Shown one piece after another: positions 26,452 through 34,496 of a stretch of 64,000 bases of DNA. This DNA comes from Candidatus Nomurabacteria bacterium (GTDB taxonomy: Bacteria; Patescibacteriota; Saccharimonadia; Saccharimonadales; UBA7683): NCBI GenBank assembly GCA_020631895.1, contig JACKGR010000002.1:1-64000 (forward strand), in the 5' to 3' direction. The stretch's first letter is position 1. Each line of letters starts with the position of its first letter. The translations under genes were made by a program, and so were the position numbers. Under the pieces are notes generated by a model. It did not search any database. It worked only from the letters and a program-made list of their open reading frames with translations, and was not told the origin of the DNA.

Positions 26452-26481
26452 AAGCATATTATAAAACATTTAGTATCAAAA

Positions 26482-26513
26482 CAAGGATAAACCCTGTTGC
26501 AAGTTTATCCTTG
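26482..26513. repeat. Palindromic repeat (GGATAAACCCTGTTGCAA family), intergenic copy
   Basis: Perfect 11-base arms (CAAGGATAAAC at 26482-26492, GTTTATCCTTG at 26503-26513) around a ten-base loop, 30 bases after the SGNH gene. No T-tract follows, so it is not a standard terminator. The same unit recurs inside the glycosyltransferase gene at 28733-28767. Confidence 0.6.
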
Positions 26514-26565
26514 CAAGCGCCCAGCAATAAAGCGGAGCTATGGTTGAGTATAGTATTATTGCTGT

Positions 26566-27420
26566 ATGGATTCGATTACATTTAAAGTTGCTTCGAAAGT
26601 TTACAGAGAAAATGTTTCTAGGTTGGAGGTGGCACGATATTATCTTAAAACTGAGATGTCAAATATTATCACGCCAAGTGGTTCAGGTATGAGCCATGAT
26701 ATTAATCAGTCGATAGAATCTCTGAGCGACTTTCAGGTTTGGCGATTGCTTGAGGCTATGTCGTACACATATCGGATGAACGGTTTGTTTCATCTTATAA
26801 CCAACAGAGCTTTTGATTGGGTTGAAGTAGAGCTACCAATCTCGGTGATCGCGCTAAATGGTATGACCCCTGCGGTCAATAAAGTTGTTTACTCTAAGCA
26901 GATTAATTGCGATGTTACGAAGTTTTGCGACTATTTAAAACGCTATTTTCTGGCACATCCAGAAGGTGGGAATGACCCAGAAGGGCTTGGTGAGCTACGG
27001 CCAAGAGGGGGCGATATTACCCACAGCAAGCTTGTGACGATTGAACGTCAGGGCAAAGTTACTATTACAGATGGCATGCACCGATTGCTCGAGTACGCAC
27101 AATCAGGCACTCAGTTCGTGAGAGTGTATGCTGGTGTTCGCAACGGTAAAGCGGCTAAACACATGGTTGGAGATAGTACTTTTTTGACCATGCGTCATCT
27201 ATATGCCAAATATCGAGGAGACGAACAGCGCGAGCAAATACTTGATGTTACGGCAATGCTCGCTAAATCAAGCACTGATGGTCGTAAGGCTGTAAAAACA
27301 TATTGGGTTGAGCATGTTCAAACTAAAAAGAAGAAGGCTGCTGGACGCAATTTACTTAATAAAATTAACAGCAAGGACTCTGAAAAATCAAACAATAACT
27401 CGGAGTTAAATCCGCTTTAA
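26566..27420 (+). CDS. Hypothetical protein with ParB-like DGMHR motif
   Basis: A 284-residue soluble protein. The central segment GDITHSKLVTIERQGKVTITDGMHRLLEYAQSGTQFVRVYAG has the strand-DG-x-HR-helix pattern of ParB/sulfiredoxin-fold N-terminal domains, in which the DGxHR loop binds nucleotide or phosphate. The C-terminus is Lys/Asn-rich and its last residues (NSELNPL) are encoded by a CGGAGTTAA-type repeat. -10-like TATAGT/TATTAT (26549-26559) sit just before the ATG with no Shine-Dalgarno. It is alone between the SGNH gene and the GC-rich cassette. A nucleic-acid or nucleotide role is only an inference. Confidence 0.65.
   Translation: MDSITFKVASKVYRENVSRLEVARYYLKTEMSNIITPSGSGMSHDINQSIESLSDFQVWRLLEAMSYTYRMNGLFHLITNRAFDWVEVELPISVIALNGMTPAVNKVVYSKQINCDVTKFCDYLKRYFLAHPEGGNDPEGLGELRPRGGDITHSKLVTIERQGKVTITDGMHRLLEYAQSGTQFVRVYAGVRNGKAAKHMVGDSTFLTMRHLYAKYRGDEQREQILDVTAMLAKSSTDGRKAVKTYWVEHVQTKKKKAAGRNLLNKINSKDSEKSNNNSELNPL
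27397..27410 (+). repeat. CGGAGTTAA repeat, copy 1 (left of GC-rich cassette)
   Basis: AACTCGGAGTTAAA inside the last codons of the DGMHR gene. The same 14 bases occur at 28034-28047, so they bracket the GC-rich cassette as direct repeats. Confidence 0.6.
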
Positions 27421-27446
27421 TTACGACTATAGATATTTCTTAGCAT

Positions 27447-27469
27447 GAAGAAGCCCCTTTGGGCTCTTC
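27447..27469 (-). terminator. Hairpin downstream of the GC-rich cassette gene
   Basis: On the minus strand GAAG-AGCCC pairs with GGGCT-TCTTC around an AAAG loop, about 40 bases after the cassette gene's stop. A second GC-rich hairpin (CCCGC/GCGGG near 27494) lies between. There is no clear T-run, so termination is likely but not certain. Confidence 0.45.
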
Positions 27470-27508
27470 ACGCGTACTAAGTACGGCGAGAGCCCGCAGG
27501 GGCGGGGG

Positions 27509-27943
27509 TCAGGTAGTCGCGAAGACCGCCTGACCAGTATCGCTGTCCATCCACGATGTGATGGCACCATCCGGCACGGGCGTGACACCCTTGCGGTAGA
27601 GACCGGGATCACCGATCTCGTAGATCCGCATAAGGTGGCCATCGAGCTCATTTTCGAGCTCGCGCATTGCAGCGACGACACGCAGACGACTCGCATCGTC
27701 ACCGAGGTGCAAGACGTGAGCGACACCACCGGAGTAGTGCCAGTCCAGACGAGCATGAGCGGCCTTGGCGACCATCCGCACCCAGCGTTCTGCCGGGCTG
27801 GAGCGAGCATCGAGTGCGGCGATCGAATCTCCGTTCTTGAAGATGTCCGCGTTGCAGGGTGGTGGCGAGTAGCCACGCAGAGCACCGGCGTCTCGCCAGC
27901 GACTCCACATTCGTGGGTCGGTCAGTTTTGACACGTTGATCAT
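27509..27943 (-). CDS. GC-rich orphan protein, probably horizontally acquired
   Basis: A 144-residue soluble protein reading MINVSKLTDPRMWSRWRDAGAL and ending DSDTGQAVFATT. Base composition is strikingly unlike the surroundings: third positions are mostly G or C and codons such as CTC, GTC, CGC and GCC dominate. It has an AGAGG ribosome site (27952-27956), a full -35/-10 promoter and a hairpin after the stop, so it is a self-contained unit. Other frames here are also open, as expected in GC-rich DNA, but this one has the best start and codon pattern. No family is recognised; the Trp/Arg-rich N-terminus recalls small phage or actinobacterial proteins. Confidence 0.72.
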   Translation of the reverse strand: MINVSKLTDPRMWSRWRDAGALRGYSPPPCNADIFKNGDSIAALDARSSPAERWVRMVAKAAHARLDWHYSGGVAHVLHLGDDASRLRVVAAMRELENELDGHLMRIYEIGDPGLYRKGVTPVPDGAITSWMDSDTGQAVFATT

Positions 27944-27979
27944 GACAGTTACCTCTGGGTAGATGACAGATACTCGATT

Positions 27980-28008
27980 ACAATAGTACTTAATCTTAAT
28001 AAAGTCAA
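27980..28008 (-). promoter_or_regulatory. Promoter of the GC-rich cassette (TTGACT-17-TATTGT)
   Basis: On the minus strand TTGACT (28003-28008), a 17-base spacer and TATTGT (27980-27985) form a good sigma-70-type promoter, leaving a leader of about 30 bases with the AGAGG site. Most other leading genes here lack this arrangement. Confidence 0.6.
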
Positions 28009-28033
28009 CAAGATGGGAGTGAATTTGTTTACA

Positions 28034-28066
28034 AACTCGGAGTTAAAGCGGAGTTAACTCCGAGTT
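28034..28066. repeat. CGGAGTTAA palindromic repeat, copy 2
   Basis: Perfect 13-base arms (AACTCGGAGTTAA at 28034-28046, TTAACTCCGAGTT at 28054-28066) with a seven-base loop, between the cassette promoter and the 3' end of the next minus-strand gene. Confidence 0.7.
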
Positions 28067-28116
28067 CGAAGGCCAAATTTGTTATTCCTCAATACTTCTT
28101 ACCCAATATTAAATAA

Positions 28117-29253
28117 TTAGTTCTTCAAACTCTTGGTGTATATATCTAGGGTTTGTTCAGCCATGCGTTTCCAGGAGTATTTTTTTACTTGCTGGGTGCC
28201 TTTCTTGATTAGGTCTTCGCGGAGCTTCTTGTCTTCTAGAACTTCTGAGATGGCCCTGGTTATGTCGGAGACATCTTCTGGATCAAAGTAATGTGCGGCG
28301 TTACCGCAGACTTCAGGGATGCAGGTGGCATTGCTGCTGACAACTGGGGCGCCGTGAGCCATAGCTTCGAGTGCTGGCAGTCCAAAGCCTTCCATTAATG
28401 AAGGGAATACGTAGGCTAGAGTGTTCTTATACAACCAAGCAAGCTGAGCATCGCTCTCTAAAAACCCAGTGAACACAATATTTTTAAAGTTTTGTTGTTC
28501 AGCCCACTTTTTGCTCTGTTCTCCGTATTCACCAAGTTTGCCAACAAGCACCAACTTCAGACCAGGTCGTTCTTTCAGTAGCTGTTGATGTGATTGCATC
28601 AATCGCCGGAGATTTTTGTAGTTGCTCTGCTGCCCAACATACATGATGAAGTCTTTATCTATCAAGGCCGGGTAGGGCGTAGGTTTTGAGGTCACCACAT
28701 CAGCCGACTCATAGGTAACCTGAATTTTATCGACAGGGTTTATCCTTGCAACAGGGATAAACCCTGTTTTGGAGAGGAATGTGGTGTAATCGGTTTTTGT
28801 GAACTTGGTTGGGGTTATTATGGCTGAGCTTTTTTTGCCTATTCTCCTAAATACAAACCGCCCAACCATTTGCTTGGCTTTGTATGCGAGCAGATTTCTG
28901 TTACCTGGGAAGGATTTGAGCAATGTTAGATCGTGAATCGTTGTTACAGTCTTGCCTCTATAAAATATCGGTTGTTGGGGCATTGTAAAATGAACAAGAT
29001 CGGCATTTAGTTTGTTCAAGAAAATTAGAAAGCCGATTTGCTCAGACAAACTATAGTGCTTGAAGTCTGCAACTTTCTTGGAGAACCTAGGATTCGTAGG
29101 GTGATACTTCTCAAACTCATCTGGAAAAAGTAAAATTGTGTATTCCCTTTCAGTTTGATTTGCCTCAAGTTCTTCAAGATATTCAATTAACTTCCTGGTG
29201 TAACGACCAGTACTTGTAGAATAACCGCGTGCATCAATAACAATCTTCTTCAT
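28117..29253 (-). CDS. Family 4 glycosyltransferase
   Basis: A 378-residue GT-B enzyme. The C-terminal half shows the GT4 pattern: FIMYVGQQSNYKNLRRLMQSHQQL, KLVLVGKLG, NIVFTGFLES, and the donor-binding EGFGLPALEAMAHGAPVVSSNATCIPEV with its E-x7-E motif. It transfers a sugar from a nucleotide donor, probably to the surface glycan. Between the two halves the sequence SKTGFIPVARINPVDK is encoded by a palindromic repeat (28733-28767), an odd in-frame insertion. Its ATG overlaps the end of the next upstream GT2 gene by four bases. Confidence 0.9.
   Translation of the reverse strand: MKKIVIDARGYSTSTGRYTRKLIEYLEELEANQTEREYTILLFPDEFEKYHPTNPRFSKKVADFKHYSLSEQIGFLIFLNKLNADLVHFTMPQQPIFYRGKTVTTIHDLTLLKSFPGNRNLLAYKAKQMVGRFVFRRIGKKSSAIITPTKFTKTDYTTFLSKTGFIPVARINPVDKIQVTYESADVVTSKPTPYPALIDKDFIMYVGQQSNYKNLRRLMQSHQQLLKERPGLKLVLVGKLGEYGEQSKKWAEQQNFKNIVFTGFLESDAQLAWLYKNTLAYVFPSLMEGFGLPALEAMAHGAPVVSSNATCIPEVCGNAAHYFDPEDVSDITRAISEVLEDKKLREDLIKKGTQQVKKYSWKRMAEQTLDIYTKSLKN
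28733..28767. repeat. Palindromic repeat inserted in frame in the GT4 gene
   Basis: Perfect 13-base arms ACAGGGTTTATCC (28733-28745) and GGATAAACCCTGT (28755-28767) with a nine-base loop. It is translated on the minus strand as part of KTGFIPVARINPVDK. It shares the GGATAAACCCTGT core with the intergenic copy at 26482. Confidence 0.65.
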
Positions 29254-30272
29254 ACGAATTTTGGAAACACCTTTCGTATTAGTGATCTGAATTTGCGAAG
29301 GGCAGTTGCATTATGCGGTAAATCAAGCACTATCAGTTCATTTATATCTTTTGTGGCAGTCGGAACTCGCCTGTGCTGGATACCAATTCTTTGTACAAGC
29401 TTCTTGGGAATTAGCCATAATAGAACCAGCCATGTTTTAAAGACTGTCGTAAACTGACCGCGACTCAGCGCTCTGAGATTAAATAAAGTATGGGCAAGAA
29501 TAAACCTTGGAGCCATACGCCAGAGAATAGACAGGGGTACGTTTTTAATTAAAACCAAAGGCTGGTTTTTTAGTCCCTGGTAAGTTCCAAAGTTCTTAAC
29601 CCTCCCGCTTGTTGTACCGGTTGCATGTAGAACTTTTGCGTCTGGGACAAACTTAAACTTCCATCCTCTGGTGTGCGCCCTGAGACCAATATCAATATCT
29701 TCGTAGTAGGCAAAAAAGTCCTCGTCAAATAAACCAATATCTTTAAACATACTGGCCCTGAACATACTTGCTCCACCCGACGCACCCATAACATCTAGGT
29801 CTCCACCATATTGTCCTTCTGCTTTTTCGCCACGTCCTCGTGGGTAGGCAAGCCCCCAGATTGTGAATTGTTCCCCGGTACTATCGTATTCATCGGTTCG
29901 ATATTTGATTATTGAGCTTGTTACAGCCCCTATTCTACTGTTTTTTGAAATATTTTGTTCCAATATCTCTATCCAATTTTTATCAGCCACGGCGTCGTTG
30001 TTTAGAAGAGCAATATACTCATAGCCTAAATCAATGGCGTGTTTAATACCCGTGTTGACTCCTCCTGCAAACCCTAGGTTGCTTGAGTTCCACAGCGGGG
30101 TGATTTTGTCGCCATAATCTTCAATAACCTCTCTTGATTCATCCTCAGAACCATTATCAACGACAATAACATCCGGGACCATAGTCTGATTTAATAGTGA
30201 ACCAACAGAATGCTTTAATAAACTTGCATCGTTCCAGTTTAAAACTACTGCAGCAACTAATGACTTTGACAT
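29250..30272 (-). CDS. Family 2 glycosyltransferase (rhamnosyltransferase-like)
   Basis: A 340-residue GT-A enzyme: AAVVLNWNDASLLKHSVGSLLNQ, VIVVDNGSEDESREV, the DxD-like LLNNDAVAD, MGASGGASMFRASMFKDIGLFDEDFFAYYEDIDIG with the acceptor-side ED motif, and a C-terminal basic/hydrophobic segment. This WbbL-type pattern is common in rhamnosyltransferases acting on undecaprenyl-linked sugars. It pairs with the GT4 gene (four-base overlap) and diverges from the ABC exporter over only 34 bases. Confidence 0.9.
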   Translation of the reverse strand: MSKSLVAAVVLNWNDASLLKHSVGSLLNQTMVPDVIVVDNGSEDESREVIEDYGDKITPLWNSSNLGFAGGVNTGIKHAIDLGYEYIALLNNDAVADKNWIEILEQNISKNSRIGAVTSSIIKYRTDEYDSTGEQFTIWGLAYPRGRGEKAEGQYGGDLDVMGASGGASMFRASMFKDIGLFDEDFFAYYEDIDIGLRAHTRGWKFKFVPDAKVLHATGTTSGRVKNFGTYQGLKNQPLVLIKNVPLSILWRMAPRFILAHTLFNLRALSRGQFTTVFKTWLVLLWLIPKKLVQRIGIQHRRVPTATKDINELIVLDLPHNATALRKFRSLIRKVFPKFV

Positions 30273-30282
30273 GGTTCTATTC

Positions 30283-30288
30283 TATAAT
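30283..30288. promoter_or_regulatory. Shared divergent -10 region between GT2 and ABC exporter genes
   Basis: TATAAT reads rightward (30283-30288), 18 bases before the ABC permease ATG at 30307. The complementary strand reads TATAGA at nearly the same place, about eight bases before the GT2 ATG at 30272. The two -10 elements overlap, so the two directions may compete. Confidence 0.4.
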
Positions 30289-30306
30289 GAAACATTGAAA
30301 CAACCT

Positions 30307-31107
30307 ATGAATCACCTTGTATCAAAGAAGAATAGAACTTTGCTTCGCGAACTTGTTCGTACTGATTTTAAATTACGGTATCAAGGATCGATTCTAGGCT
30401 ACACTTGGTCTTTGCTTAGACCGCTATTAATGTTTGTAATTTTATATATAGTATTCGTTAAGTTTCTAAAAATCGGTAAAGGCGTAGAGCATTATCCTGT
30501 TTACTTGTTGCTCGGAATTGTGCTTTGGGGATTCTTCACAGAGATGACATCACAGAGTTTAGGGTCAATTGTTGGTAGGGGTGATTTAATTAGAAAGATA
30601 AAGATACCTAGATGGATTATTGTAATATCGAGTAGTGTGTCTGCATTAATTAATTTATTTTTAAACCTAATTATTATAGTTATATTTATCATACTAAATA
30701 AAGTAGATTTACATCCTTCGGCTCTTTTGCTACCACTATCCCTCATTGAGTTATACCTTTTCTCTTTAGGGGTTTCATTCTTCTTGGCCGCAGCTTACGT
30801 TAAATTCAGAGACATCAGCTATATATGGGAGGTTGTATTACAGGCTGGTTTCTATGCAACTCCAATACTTTATCCTCTAACTCTGGTACCTAACATAACT
30901 TTCCAGAAGATTCTATTACTTAACCCTATAGCACAGGCAGTTCAGGGTGCACGATTTAATGTTGTAACAACTCAGACAGTAACTTCTAGTACACTTTCAG
31001 ATAACACAGTCTACATATTGATACCAGTAATAATTACCCTGGTAACCCTGTTGATAGGGGGACTTTATTTTAAAAAAGAATCTAAATATTTTGCGGAGAA
31101 TATATAA
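30307..31107 (+). CDS. ABC-2 type polysaccharide exporter permease (Wzm/TagG-like)
   Basis: 266 residues with six hydrophobic helices. The N-terminus LLRELVRTDFKLRYQGSILGYTWSLLRPLLMFVILYIVF is the hallmark of Wzm/TagG/KpsM permeases, which export undecaprenyl-linked O-antigen or teichoic acid across the inner membrane. An ATG 12 codons upstream (30271) is in frame, but it lies before the TATAAT hexamer and overlaps the divergent gene. Its stop overlaps the ATPase start by one base. Confidence 0.92.
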   Translation: MNHLVSKKNRTLLRELVRTDFKLRYQGSILGYTWSLLRPLLMFVILYIVFVKFLKIGKGVEHYPVYLLLGIVLWGFFTEMTSQSLGSIVGRGDLIRKIKIPRWIIVISSSVSALINLFLNLIIIVIFIILNKVDLHPSALLLPLSLIELYLFSLGVSFFLAAAYVKFRDISYIWEVVLQAGFYATPILYPLTLVPNITFQKILLLNPIAQAVQGARFNVVTTQTVTSSTLSDNTVYILIPVIITLVTLLIGGLYFKKESKYFAENI

Positions 31108-32273
31108 TGTCTGAATTGACTCCAGCTATTTCTGTAAAAAATCTTAATAAAACATTTAAGTTACCCCATGAAAAAACCACAAGCCTAAAGGGTTCTTTAA
31201 TAAACACCATTAGGCGTAAAAAGGGTTACGAAGAGCAGGTTGCTCTAGATGACATTGCTTTTGAAGTGAAAAAAGGAGAGTTCTTTGGAATTGTCGGACG
31301 AAACGGAAGTGGCAAGAGTACATTATTGAAACTGATATCCAAGATTTATACCCCAGATAGCGGAGATATTAGAGTTAATGGTAGACTTACTCCCTTTATA
31401 GAGCTAGGCGTTGGATTTAATCCAGAGCTATCTGGGAGAGACAACGTTTTTCTTAACGGTGCACTACTTGGTTTTAGTAGGTCGGAGATGAGTCAAATGT
31501 ATGATGAGATTGTGTCGTTTGCAGAACTTGAGAGATTCATGGATCAGAAGCTTAAGAACTACTCGAGTGGTATGCAGGTTCGATTGGCATTTTCTATAGC
31601 AATAAGAGCCAACTCTGACATACTGGTTCTTGATGAGGTTTTAGCAGTTGGAGATGCGAACTTTCAACAAAAGTGCTTCGAGTATTTTGAGAAGGTGAAG
31701 AAAGAGAACAAAACAATAATTTTGGTTACTCACGACATGGGTATGGTAAAAAGATTTTGCGACAGGGCCCTTCTTATAGATCGGAGTAAAGTCAAAGAGA
31801 TCGGAACTCCAGATAAAATATCTAGGCAGTACGAGCTGGATAATTTAAAAGCGGCATCTGACGACGAAAAAATCAGCAATACTACATTAAACAACGCAGT
31901 AGAATTACTTAGGGTAATACCTAGATCTAAACTTCAGCTACCGAAGTCAGATAATTTTACATTTGATATAGAGTACAAACTTAAGAAGTCTTTCTCCGTT
32001 GAAATAGGACTGGCACTGATTACAGAGGGGGTGTCAGTTATGGAGCACAATTCAAGAGATATTCAGACTCCTAGCGAAGCAGGTACTGTTCACAAATTAA
32101 CTTATAAAATACCTTTGCATAACTTCACTCCAGGGGCATATAAAATATCGGTTGCAATATTTGAGAAGAAAAGCTTAGACCTATTTGGATACAATTCTGG
32201 TGTGAGCAGCTTTATAATCACCGGTAAACACGAAGGCGGACTTGTGACTACTCGTGGTTCGTGGGTAAAATAG
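31107..32273 (+). CDS. ABC exporter ATPase with C-terminal Wzt-like substrate domain
   Basis: A 388-residue protein. The nucleotide-binding domain has Walker A GRNGSGKS (64-71), signature YSSGM (152-156), Walker B DILVLDE (171-177) and a switch His (VTHDMG). After about residue 255 a beta-sandwich domain follows (ELLRVIPRSKLQLPKSDNFTFDIEYKL...), the place of the Wzt carbohydrate-binding domain that reads the non-reducing end of the exported glycan. With the preceding permease it forms an ABC-dependent glycan exporter. Confidence 0.92.
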   Translation: MSELTPAISVKNLNKTFKLPHEKTTSLKGSLINTIRRKKGYEEQVALDDIAFEVKKGEFFGIVGRNGSGKSTLLKLISKIYTPDSGDIRVNGRLTPFIELGVGFNPELSGRDNVFLNGALLGFSRSEMSQMYDEIVSFAELERFMDQKLKNYSSGMQVRLAFSIAIRANSDILVLDEVLAVGDANFQQKCFEYFEKVKKENKTIILVTHDMGMVKRFCDRALLIDRSKVKEIGTPDKISRQYELDNLKAASDDEKISNTTLNNAVELLRVIPRSKLQLPKSDNFTFDIEYKLKKSFSVEIGLALITEGVSVMEHNSRDIQTPSEAGTVHKLTYKIPLHNFTPGAYKISVAIFEKKSLDLFGYNSGVSSFIITGKHEGGLVTTRGSWVK

Positions 32274-32301
32274 GTGGAATCAAATGTTATTGTTGAAATG
32301 T

Positions 32302-32307
32302 TATAAT
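32302..32307 (+). promoter_or_regulatory. Candidate -10 (TATAAT) before the WsaF-like gene
   Basis: A perfect TATAAT ending ten bases before the ATG at 32318 with no Shine-Dalgarno between, so the mRNA would begin within a few bases of the start codon. Confidence 0.45.
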
Positions 32308-32317
32308 CAGGGCACAC

Positions 32318-33568
32318 ATGCGAGCAGTTAATAAAATTACAAAATACACAAGAAAGACCCGTTCTATTTTAAGAGAAGAGGGTGGTGTGTCTTTGGCCAT
32401 TAAAACTCTCGAGAAAATAAAGAAAAAACAAATAGACAAAACGACCAATCCGAACAGGAAGATCAAATTTCAATCACTTGTAGACAGAGAGAGTGTTATG
32501 GCTGCGGATTGGGTCTCAAACAAATACCAATCTGTCAGTTTGGCCACAAAACCAAAACCTCCTTACACTTTCAACTGGGTAATGTCTCCTCCTGCGGGTG
32601 GAGGTGGCCACCAAAATATATTTAGATTCATTGAATTCCTTGATAGTAAGGGACATAAAAATAATATATATCTTTATAGTACTACCGATGAGACGACTCC
32701 GGATCAAGCTAGGGCAAATGTGTCAGCATATTGTAAAGCAGAGAATTTAACATTTCAACGTCTTGGTAAAAAAATGGCGCAAGCTGACATGATCTTTGCG
32801 ACAGGCTGGGAGACGGCTTATCCTGTGTTTAACGAAATCACAACAGCTAAAAAGATGTATTTTGTACAGGACTTCGAGCCATACTTCTATGCTATTGGGA
32901 CCGACTACATATTGGCAGAAAATACTTATAAATTCGGATTTCATGCTATTACTGCAGGAGGATACCTAAACCATAAGCTGTCAACGGAATATGGTATGAA
33001 ATGCGAGAATTATGAGTTCGCAGCCGATGAAAAGACATACAAATATACAAATGAAAAAACCAGAAGAGAGATATTCTTTTATGCGCGCCCAGTAACTGAG
33101 AGAAGGGGGTTTGATTTAGGAATAATGGTGCTGGAATTGTTCCACAAAAAACATCCTGAGTATACAATAAACTTAGCAGGCTGGGATGTATCTGGGTATG
33201 ATATTCCTTTTCCATATGTTAACCACAAAGCGCTTGATATCTCACAGTTACCAGCTCTCTATAACAAATGTGCAGCTGCTTTAGTGATTTCTTTAACTAA
33301 CATGTCTCTGTTGCCGCCCGAACTACTTGCTTGCGGCACAATTCCAGTTGTAAATGAAGGGCCAAATAACAGGTTAGTTACAGACAATCCTTTTATTGCC
33401 TATGTAGAGGCGTCGCCAGCTAGAATGGCCGAAGAGCTCTCGTCCATAGTTACTGATAAAAATCTAATAGAAAAAAGCAAGAATGCATCAAAAAGTATAA
33501 ATCGTGGCGGTTGGGCTGCATCTAAGAAAAAGTTTTTAGATGTAATAACTAAAGAACTTCAATCATGA
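32318..33568 (+). CDS. WsaF-like rhamnosyltransferase (GT-B fold)
   Basis: A 416-residue protein. The segments TFNWVMSPPAGGGGHQNIFRFIEFLDSKGH, KKMYFVQDFEPYFYAIGTDYILAENTYKFGFHAITAG and FFYARPVTERRGFDLGIMVLELF match the WsaF family, rhamnosyltransferases of S-layer glycan synthesis. The C-terminal LLPPELLACGTIPVVNEGPNN is the donor-binding part. Substrate is inferred from family resemblance. Its last four bases overlap the next gene. Confidence 0.8.
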   Translation: MRAVNKITKYTRKTRSILREEGGVSLAIKTLEKIKKKQIDKTTNPNRKIKFQSLVDRESVMAADWVSNKYQSVSLATKPKPPYTFNWVMSPPAGGGGHQNIFRFIEFLDSKGHKNNIYLYSTTDETTPDQARANVSAYCKAENLTFQRLGKKMAQADMIFATGWETAYPVFNEITTAKKMYFVQDFEPYFYAIGTDYILAENTYKFGFHAITAGGYLNHKLSTEYGMKCENYEFAADEKTYKYTNEKTRREIFFYARPVTERRGFDLGIMVLELFHKKHPEYTINLAGWDVSGYDIPFPYVNHKALDISQLPALYNKCAAALVISLTNMSLLPPELLACGTIPVVNEGPNNRLVTDNPFIAYVEASPARMAEELSSIVTDKNLIEKSKNASKSINRGGWAASKKKFLDVITKELQS

Positions 33569-34494
33569 GTAAGTGTCTAGTACTTGGCGCAAATGGATTT
33601 ATAGGTAGCCACATAGTGGACCGATTAGTTGACGATGGTCATTTGGTGCGTGCTTTTGATAGATATGATAGTCAAAATACAATTTTTATAGATTCTGAAA
33701 ACATAGAGAGATTCTCGGGTGACTTTTTGAATAAAAAAGACATCGAACAAGCCTTAGAAGGAATCGATTACGTATTTCATTTTATATCAACTACAAATCC
33801 TGCGAGCGCAGAGAACAACCCTCTTATTGATGTTGACACAAATATCAAACATAGCATATTACTATTTCAGGCGTGTATAAAAATGAACATAAAAAGGCTC
33901 ATTTTTGCTTCTACCGGTGGTGCAATATATGGCGAAGGTGCCAATCCCCATATTGAAGTAGACACCCCACTTCCTGTCTCACCATACGCTATTGGTAAAC
34001 TTACAATTGAGCACTACCTCAGGTATTTTAGAGTTAAACATGGCCTAGATTCAGTCGTGCTAAGAATATCTAACCCTTATGGTGAACGGCAACCTTTCAG
34101 AAGGAAGCAGGGTGTCATTCCGATATTCTTAGAAAATATAGCTGCTGGTAAATCACTGCCGGTTATGGGCGACGGGACAATGGTTAGAGATTATATATAT
34201 GTTAAAGATGTGGCGAATATGACCGTGAATCTCTTTAACAAGAAGGTATTGCATGATACTTACAACATTGGGTCTGGAAAAGGCGAGTCGTTAAACGAGT
34301 TAATAGATATAATTGGAAAAATTACCAATAAAGAAATTACTATTGAGCATCATCCAGTTCCAAGTACATTTGTTGATCATGTAGTACTAAATACAAACAG
34401 GTATACAAAAGAATTTGGCCCAACAAATATGACAAATTTAAGCGAGGGCATCAAGTTGACATATGAGTATATTTTAAAGCAGATGGGCAAATAA
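33565..34494 (+). CDS. NAD-dependent sugar epimerase/dehydratase (extended SDR)
   Basis: A 309-residue protein with the nucleotide-binding LGANGFIGSHIVDRL near the N-terminus, the catalytic ASTGGAIYGE and YAIGK (Tyr-x3-Lys) motifs, and NPYGERQP, as in UDP-glucose 4-epimerases. It probably interconverts hexose configurations on a nucleotide sugar for the neighbouring transferases. The exact substrate cannot be read from sequence. It is translationally coupled to the WsaF-like gene (ATGA overlap). Confidence 0.88.
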   Translation: MSKCLVLGANGFIGSHIVDRLVDDGHLVRAFDRYDSQNTIFIDSENIERFSGDFLNKKDIEQALEGIDYVFHFISTTNPASAENNPLIDVDTNIKHSILLFQACIKMNIKRLIFASTGGAIYGEGANPHIEVDTPLPVSPYAIGKLTIEHYLRYFRVKHGLDSVVLRISNPYGERQPFRRKQGVIPIFLENIAAGKSLPVMGDGTMVRDYIYVKDVANMTVNLFNKKVLHDTYNIGSGKGESLNELIDIIGKITNKEITIEHHPVPSTFVDHVVLNTNRYTKEFGPTNMTNLSEGIKLTYEYILKQMGK

Positions 34495-34496
34495 TT

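Noticed and set aside
26482..26513. Palindrome after the SGNH gene as a rho-independent terminator
   Set aside because: No T-run follows, and the same sequence is found within a coding region.
27427..27931. Other open frames in the GC-rich cassette (152, 98 and 69 codons)
   Set aside because: Long alternative frames are expected in GC-rich DNA; only the 27509-27943 frame has a promoter, ribosome site and natural codon and amino acid pattern.
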